DNA of 64,000 bases from Oceaniferula marina (GTDB lineage Bacteria > Verrucomicrobiota > Verrucomicrobiia > Verrucomicrobiales > Akkermansiaceae), in contig NZ_JACBAZ010000001.1 of assembly GCF_013391475.1 (NCBI RefSeq), positions 516,377 through 580,376 on the forward strand, in the 5' to 3' direction. Under the pieces are notes generated by a model. That model did not search any database. It had not been told where the DNA came from and saw nothing but the letters and a program-made list of their open reading frames with translations. A program made the translations under genes and the position numbers. This document shows positions 59,791 through 64,000 of the stretch, in pieces (position 1 is the stretch's first letter; each line of letters begins with the position of its first letter).

Positions 59791-61128
59791 ATGAATCCGT
59801 GGGAATCCATACGGTCCAGTATTGCCAACAACGTTTCTGACTACTGGCAGTGGGGAACCATGATCCTCTGCTTTGCTGCAGCGCTCATCCTGACCCGTAT
59901 CATCTACAAAGCTCTCTTTCATGAGAAAGCTTCTTTCCGCAAGTTTTGCTCCCATTTCTTCAATACCGGAGAAAAGATCAATGGCACGCCTCTGGTATTT
60001 TCTGCCCTCCTGTGGATCACCCTCGCCGTCCGCAACCACTGGTCTCAAACGTTGATCGAAAAGGGGGGGGAAGGCATCCAATCCAACTATATTCACACGG
60101 TCGCTTTGATCGTTTCTGGCTACGTCGTCTATCAAGTGGCCCACGCCGTCTCCAAAGGACAGCTCATCCCCCGCATACTTAGCGGCTGCATGCTGGCGAT
60201 CTTCATATTCCACCTGCTTGGCTGGCTCACCCCCTTGAATGAAGCCCTCCAAGACATTGAACTGCCTGTAGGTGATCTGAACGTCAACCTCTGGAACATC
60301 TTTTCATCACTCGCATCTCTGGTGATTTTGCTCTGGATTGTTTCCTTGGCTAACCGCTTCGTCGATGCCGCCATCTTCGCTCAAAAAGAGATCCCCCCCA
60401 CCATCAAAGTCCTCATCAGTAAAAGCTCCCGCTTTTTTCTCTACGGCTTTGCTCTCATTGCAGCCCTATCGATCGGCGGGGTCCCCCTCGGCGGCCTTAC
60501 GGTCTTCAGTGGGGCCCTTGGTCTCGGTCTGGGATTCGGTCTGCAAAAAATCATCGCCAATATGATTTCCGGCCTTATCATCCTCGTTGATAAATCCATC
60601 AAACCCGGAGATGTCATCGAAATGGATGGCACCTTTGGCTCCATCAACTCCATCCATAGCCGTTACGTATCCGTCATCACTCGCGACCGCAAAGAATTCC
60701 TCATCCCGAACGAAGACTTCGTTACCAATAAAGTCATCAACTGGTCATACTCAGATCGTGTGATTCGGGTCAAAGCCGATATCGGCGTCTCTTACGATAC
60801 CGACCTCAATTTGGCCATCCGCCTCTGCACGGATGCTGCCCAGTCTGTTTCCAGAGTCATCAAATCCCCTGCCCCTGTCTGCCTCTTACGCGAATTCGGA
60901 GATTCTGCCATTATTCTCCAGATCCGCTTTTGCATTGAAGATGCCGTTAACGGAGTCAGCAATGTTCGCTCCCAAGTCCTCCTTGCCATCTGGCAATCCT
61001 TCCGCGATAATCATATCGAAATTCCATTCCCTCAACGAGATCTTCATATCAAGTCCGGCACACTCCCATACTCTGCCGACCCAAAGGCAACGCTGCCACC
61101 CGTGGCAACAGCTCCAGATACCCAATAA
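59791..61128 (+). CDS. MscS-type mechanosensitive ion channel protein
   Basis: 445 residues. Several N-terminal helices (about 20-45, 65-85, 100-155, 165-195), then the pore region and MscS core. Key segments: GALGLGLGFGLQKIIANMISGLIILVDKSIKPGD, GTFGSINSIHSRYVSVITRDR and EFLIPNEDFVTNKVINWS. It should gate in response to membrane tension during osmotic downshock. An eight-G run at 60063-60070 lies in the coding sequence (residues LIEKGGEGI). ribBA starts 23 bp downstream. Confidence 0.92.
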   Translation: MNPWESIRSSIANNVSDYWQWGTMILCFAAALILTRIIYKALFHEKASFRKFCSHFFNTGEKINGTPLVFSALLWITLAVRNHWSQTLIEKGGEGIQSNYIHTVALIVSGYVVYQVAHAVSKGQLIPRILSGCMLAIFIFHLLGWLTPLNEALQDIELPVGDLNVNLWNIFSSLASLVILLWIVSLANRFVDAAIFAQKEIPPTIKVLISKSSRFFLYGFALIAALSIGGVPLGGLTVFSGALGLGLGFGLQKIIANMISGLIILVDKSIKPGDVIEMDGTFGSINSIHSRYVSVITRDRKEFLIPNEDFVTNKVINWSYSDRVIRVKADIGVSYDTDLNLAIRLCTDAAQSVSRVIKSPAPVCLLREFGDSAIILQIRFCIEDAVNGVSNVRSQVLLAIWQSFRDNHIEIPFPQRDLHIKSGTLPYSADPKATLPPVATAPDTQ

Positions 61129-61151
61129 CCATTAACTGACACTCATTTTAT

Positions 61152-62351
61152 ATGTCCGCACTTACCTTCCACACCATTGACGAAATTATCAGCGACATTG
61201 CCGCAGGTAAAATGGTTATCGTTACCGACGACCCCAACCGGGAGAATGAGGCCGACCTCATCGCCGCAGCCTCCATGGTCACACCTGAGATCATCAATTT
61301 TATGGTCACCCATGCCCGTGGGCTGATTTGTGCACCCATCACCCCGGAGCGAGCCGAAGAGCTCCAGCTGCCACAAATGGCACGGCGTAACACCGAATCC
61401 ATGCAGACGGCTTTCACCGTTTCAGTCGATGCCGCCCATGACATCACCACCGGCATCTCCGCTGCAGACCGGGCCAGAACCATTCATCTACTGGCGAACC
61501 CGGAAGCGGATGCCAACGCCCTCGTTCAACCTGGACACATCTTCCCTCTTCAGGCTGTTCCAGGTGGGGTTCTCCGCAGAGCAGGACACACCGAAGCCGC
61601 CATCGACCTCACCCGCCTTGCCGGACTTCCCGAAGCTGGGGTCATCTGTGAAATACTCAATGACGACGGCACCATGGCGAGAGCCGGAAACCTTGGTGAA
61701 TTCCAACAAAAACACCAGCTTAAGGCCTGTACCATCGCCGACCTGATCGAACACCGCCGCCATTCCGAAAAACTTGTCCGTCGAGGTGAAACCATCAACA
61801 TGCCTACCGATTATGGAGACTTCGATTGTCACCTCTATTATGTGGAAAACGCAGAAGGCCACCACCTGGCACTCACCCGTGGAGATATCTCAGCCGACAA
61901 CCCCACCTTGGTCCGTGTGCATTCGGAATGCCTCACTGGCGATGTCTTTCACTCACAACGATGCGACTGTGGGGCCCAGCTCGACACAGCATTGAAAAAA
62001 ATCTCAGAAGAAGGAGGGGTGCTACTCTACCTCCGGCAAGAGGGACGAGGCATCGGCCTCCCCGCAAAAATCCATGCCTACAAGCTTCAAGAACAAGGCC
62101 TCGACACCATTGAGGCGAATGAAAAACTCGGTTATGGATCCGACCTCCGCGATTACGGCGTGGGCGCTCAAATATTACACGACCTAGGAGTCAGACAAAT
62201 CAAGCTCATGACCAACAACCCGAAAAAAATCGTCGGATTGGAGGGATACAAGCTCGAAATCACCGAGCAAATTCCGGTCAGCATACCAGCCAACCCACAC
62301 AACGAAAAATACCTCCAAACAAAAAAAGACCGGATGGGGCACACCCTCTAA
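61152..62351 (+). CDS. ribBA: Bifunctional 3,4-dihydroxy-2-butanone 4-phosphate synthase / GTP cyclohydrolase II
   Basis: Two entry reactions of riboflavin synthesis in one 399-residue protein. The N-terminal DHBP synthase (about 1-205) has [47 protein letters not shown] and [13 protein letters not shown]. The C-terminal GTP cyclohydrolase II (about 210-395) has [20 protein letters not shown], whose three cysteines bind zinc, then [20 protein letters not shown] and LTNNPKKI-like [14 protein letters not shown]. Both active sites look intact. Convergent with feoB; the 93-bp gap contains a nine-base hairpin (62370-62388). Confidence 0.96.
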   Translation: MSALTFHTIDEIISDIAAGKMVIVTDDPNRENEADLIAAASMVTPEIINFMVTHARGLICAPITPERAEELQLPQMARRNTESMQTAFTVSVDAAHDITTGISAADRARTIHLLANPEADANALVQPGHIFPLQAVPGGVLRRAGHTEAAIDLTRLAGLPEAGVICEILNDDGTMARAGNLGEFQQKHQLKACTIADLIEHRRHSEKLVRRGETINMPTDYGDFDCHLYYVENAEGHHLALTRGDISADNPTLVRVHSECLTGDVFHSQRCDCGAQLDTALKKISEEGGVLLYLRQEGRGIGLPAKIHAYKLQEQGLDTIEANEKLGYGSDLRDYGVGAQILHDLGVRQIKLMTNNPKKIVGLEGYKLEITEQIPVSIPANPHNEKYLQTKKDRMGHTL

Positions 62352-62444
62352 TCACGAACAACCGGTAGAGAGGATTGGCCCAATCCTCCAGCTCCTCGGT
62401 GTCTCGAATTTGAAATTTAAATATTCAAATACTTAGAGGTGCCC

Positions 62445-64000
62445 TTAAAACAATCGCCAGATCGAAGCGGTGGCAACACAGATCACCACACCAAAAATCA
62501 GAGGCAGAAACGTCGCGACTGAAGTCCATTTCCACGACCCGGTTTCACGGTAAATCGTGTAGATTGTGGTACTACATGGATTGTGACACAGCGAAAACAG
62601 CATCAGACAGACCACAGTCATCATGGTCCAGCCCGCATGCACCAAAATGCTATGAATCCCCTCGTCCCCGGTTTCGAACATCACCCCCGCCCCGGAACCC
62701 CAGTCAGATTGACCGGACACCAGCACGCTCAGCATGAGAATCGTCGGTATCACAATCTCATTCGCGGGTATCGCTACGATATACGCTAAAAGAATCACAC
62801 CTGTCAGCCCCATCAACTCTCCGGGACCGTCCAGAAAACCAATGAGCCAATGAGCCAATGGCTGACCACCAATCGAAAGATTGGCCACAAGCCAAATGGC
62901 AGCCCCTGCTGGCATGGCAAAGACGACAGCACGCCACAAAACAATCAGAGTGCGGTCAATCAACGATGTATACAAGGTGCGTAAAATGTTGGGAGGCCGA
63001 TACGGAGGGAGCTCCAAGGAAAATGATGTCGCCTCACCCCGTAACACCGTCCGGGCTAACATCCAGGAACTCAACAGCGTCAAGCCAAAGCCCAACACCG
63101 TCACCAACAAAACGGACCCCACAACCACCGGACTTGACCAGGCACTCGGAACCGCCGCTCCTATAAAAATGGACGCAAGTAAAATCTGGGTTGGCCAACG
63201 ACCGTTACACAACGAAAAATTATTCGTGATGATCGCGATCAAACGCTCCCGGGGAGAGTCAATGACCCGGGTGGCAACAACCCCCGCGGCATTGCAGCCC
63301 AAGCCCATGGCCATCGTCAACGCTTGTTTGCCATGAGCTCCAACCTTCTGAAACATTCGGTCCAGATTGAAAGCGACTCGTGGCAAAAAACCAAGGTCCT
63401 CCAATATCGTAAAACAGGGGAAAAAAATAGCCATCGGAGGCAGCATCACCGAGATCACCCAGGCCGTTGCCAAGTACATACCATCCACCAGTAGCCCCTT
63501 AATCCAGAATGGTGCCCCCAAAGCGTCAAACCATGAGCTCAACAAGCTATGCCCATTATCGACCAATAAGCTTGCCAGCATCTGAGACGGCACATTGGCT
63601 CCGGCAATCGTCAACCACAAAACAAAAGCAAGCACTGCAGCCATCACCGGAAAAGCCGTCACCGGGTGCGTCAACCAACGGTCAACACGCTGCTGCCATA
63701 ACAACCGACTTGATCCACCGTGGTGAACTACCGACTGAGACGCAATCCGCGCAGCTTCTCCATAAATCGTTTCCGTTATCCGATCATGTAAGTTTTTAGG
63801 AAGCTTCCACCCAAGCCGGTGAGCCATATCCAATATCGCCTCCCGCTCTTGCACCGTCGTTTCCGGTGGATCCATCGGCTCGCTGCGATCTGCATCGGCC
63901 GCAAAACAGGCCAATTGGGCTAAATCCCCAGTGCGCACCGCATCCACAACCTGACGATCCCCCTCCAACAGTCGGAGAGCTGTCCATCGGGATTGCTGGA
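62445..64000 (-). CDS. feoB: Ferrous iron transport protein B, 5' end off window
   Basis: Membrane iron(II) permease. The frame is open to the right edge with no start in the window. The last in-frame residues before the edge read SRWTALRLLEGDRQ, the segment linking the G domain and permease in FeoB, so the G domain lies outside. The visible part has the FeoB gate regions MAMGLGCNAAGVVATRVID, FSLCNGRWPTQI and IPANEIVIPTILML, helices throughout, and the C-terminal FSLCHNPCSTTIYTIYRETG. A TTG at 63968 gives a 507-residue product, but this is a mid-gene codon. Confidence 0.93.
   Translation of the reverse strand, partial: QQSRWTALRLLEGDRQVVDAVRTGDLAQLACFAADADRSEPMDPPETTVQEREAILDMAHRLGWKLPKNLHDRITETIYGEAARIASQSVVHHGGSSRLLWQQRVDRWLTHPVTAFPVMAAVLAFVLWLTIAGANVPSQMLASLLVDNGHSLLSSWFDALGAPFWIKGLLVDGMYLATAWVISVMLPPMAIFFPCFTILEDLGFLPRVAFNLDRMFQKVGAHGKQALTMAMGLGCNAAGVVATRVIDSPRERLIAIITNNFSLCNGRWPTQILLASIFIGAAVPSAWSSPVVVGSVLLVTVLGFGLTLLSSWMLARTVLRGEATSFSLELPPYRPPNILRTLYTSLIDRTLIVLWRAVVFAMPAGAAIWLVANLSIGGQPLAHWLIGFLDGPGELMGLTGVILLAYIVAIPANEIVIPTILMLSVLVSGQSDWGSGAGVMFETGDEGIHSILVHAGWTMMTVVCLMLFSLCHNPCSTTIYTIYRETGSWKWTSVATFLPLIFGVVICVATASIWRLF

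Noticed and set aside
1-64000. CRISPR arrays, insertion sequences, prophage genes and attachment sites
   Set aside because: No regularly spaced direct repeats, transposase motifs or integrase-tRNA junctions were seen. The tRNA-Asn has no adjacent integrase or duplicated 3' end that I could find.

Overview
The window reads as chromosomal DNA of a marine or gut-type member of the Verrucomicrobiota, most like the Akkermansiaceae or a close family. This is inferred from gene content: a fused SecDF, secreted GH20 hexosaminidases, sialidases and a Cys-type sulfatase clustered without SusCD genes, eukaryote-like UDP-glucose pyrophosphorylase, and a large block of verrucomicrobial-looking secreted proteins with pseudopilins. 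No rRNA is present, so placement rests on proteins only. Most starts lack a Shine-Dalgarno motif and are preceded by G-poor, A/C-rich leaders.

Layout. 1-8.6 kb: housekeeping genes (partial UDP-glucose pyrophosphorylase, then dnaX, ybaB, tgt, yajC, a free-standing SecD periplasmic-domain paralogue, secDF). 8.8 kb: tRNA-Asn(GUU). 9.0-14.3 kb, minus strand: a DUF362 Tat protein, a membrane polyferredoxin, larE, larB and larC. They make the nickel-pincer cofactor, but no larA is seen. 14.5-27.7 kb, plus strand: a seven-gene secreted glycan-degrading locus (three GH20 enzymes, three sialidase-type proteins, one sulfatase). 27.7-36.8 kb: an outer-membrane barrel, apt, a truncated small heat-shock gene behind a structured leader, an inositol-phosphatase-family gene, proC, tatA, a secreted endonuclease/exonuclease/phosphatase-fold protein, and a minus-strand run (cytochrome b562-like, yraN, CBS-type pyrophosphatase, proB).

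37.1-49.4 kb is the most unusual part. Three cassettes of small secreted proteins follow the order X or W, then Z, then Y. They are all paralogous and all unknown. Between cassettes 1 and 2 sit three overlapping pseudopilin-like genes. All three Y proteins end in a shared GN-(V/I)-ISSE tail. Both X proteins end in an EF-hand-like tail that is nearly identical at DNA level. I propose a pseudopilin-dependent surface or secretion system with exchangeable cargo.

49.5-64 kb returns to housekeeping genes: L,D-transpeptidase, DUF3147 protein, rpoA-rplQ, an AP2-like small protein, psd, thiL, a TPR protein, coaD, sdaA, a MscS channel, ribBA, and FeoB running off the right edge.

The glycan locus probably strips sialic acid, sulfate and N-acetylhexosamines from mucin- or glycosaminoglycan-like polymers outside the cytoplasm. 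The nickel-pincer operon may load cofactor into a protein exported folded by Tat; tatA lies about 18 kb away. Both operon-level ideas are inference from gene order.
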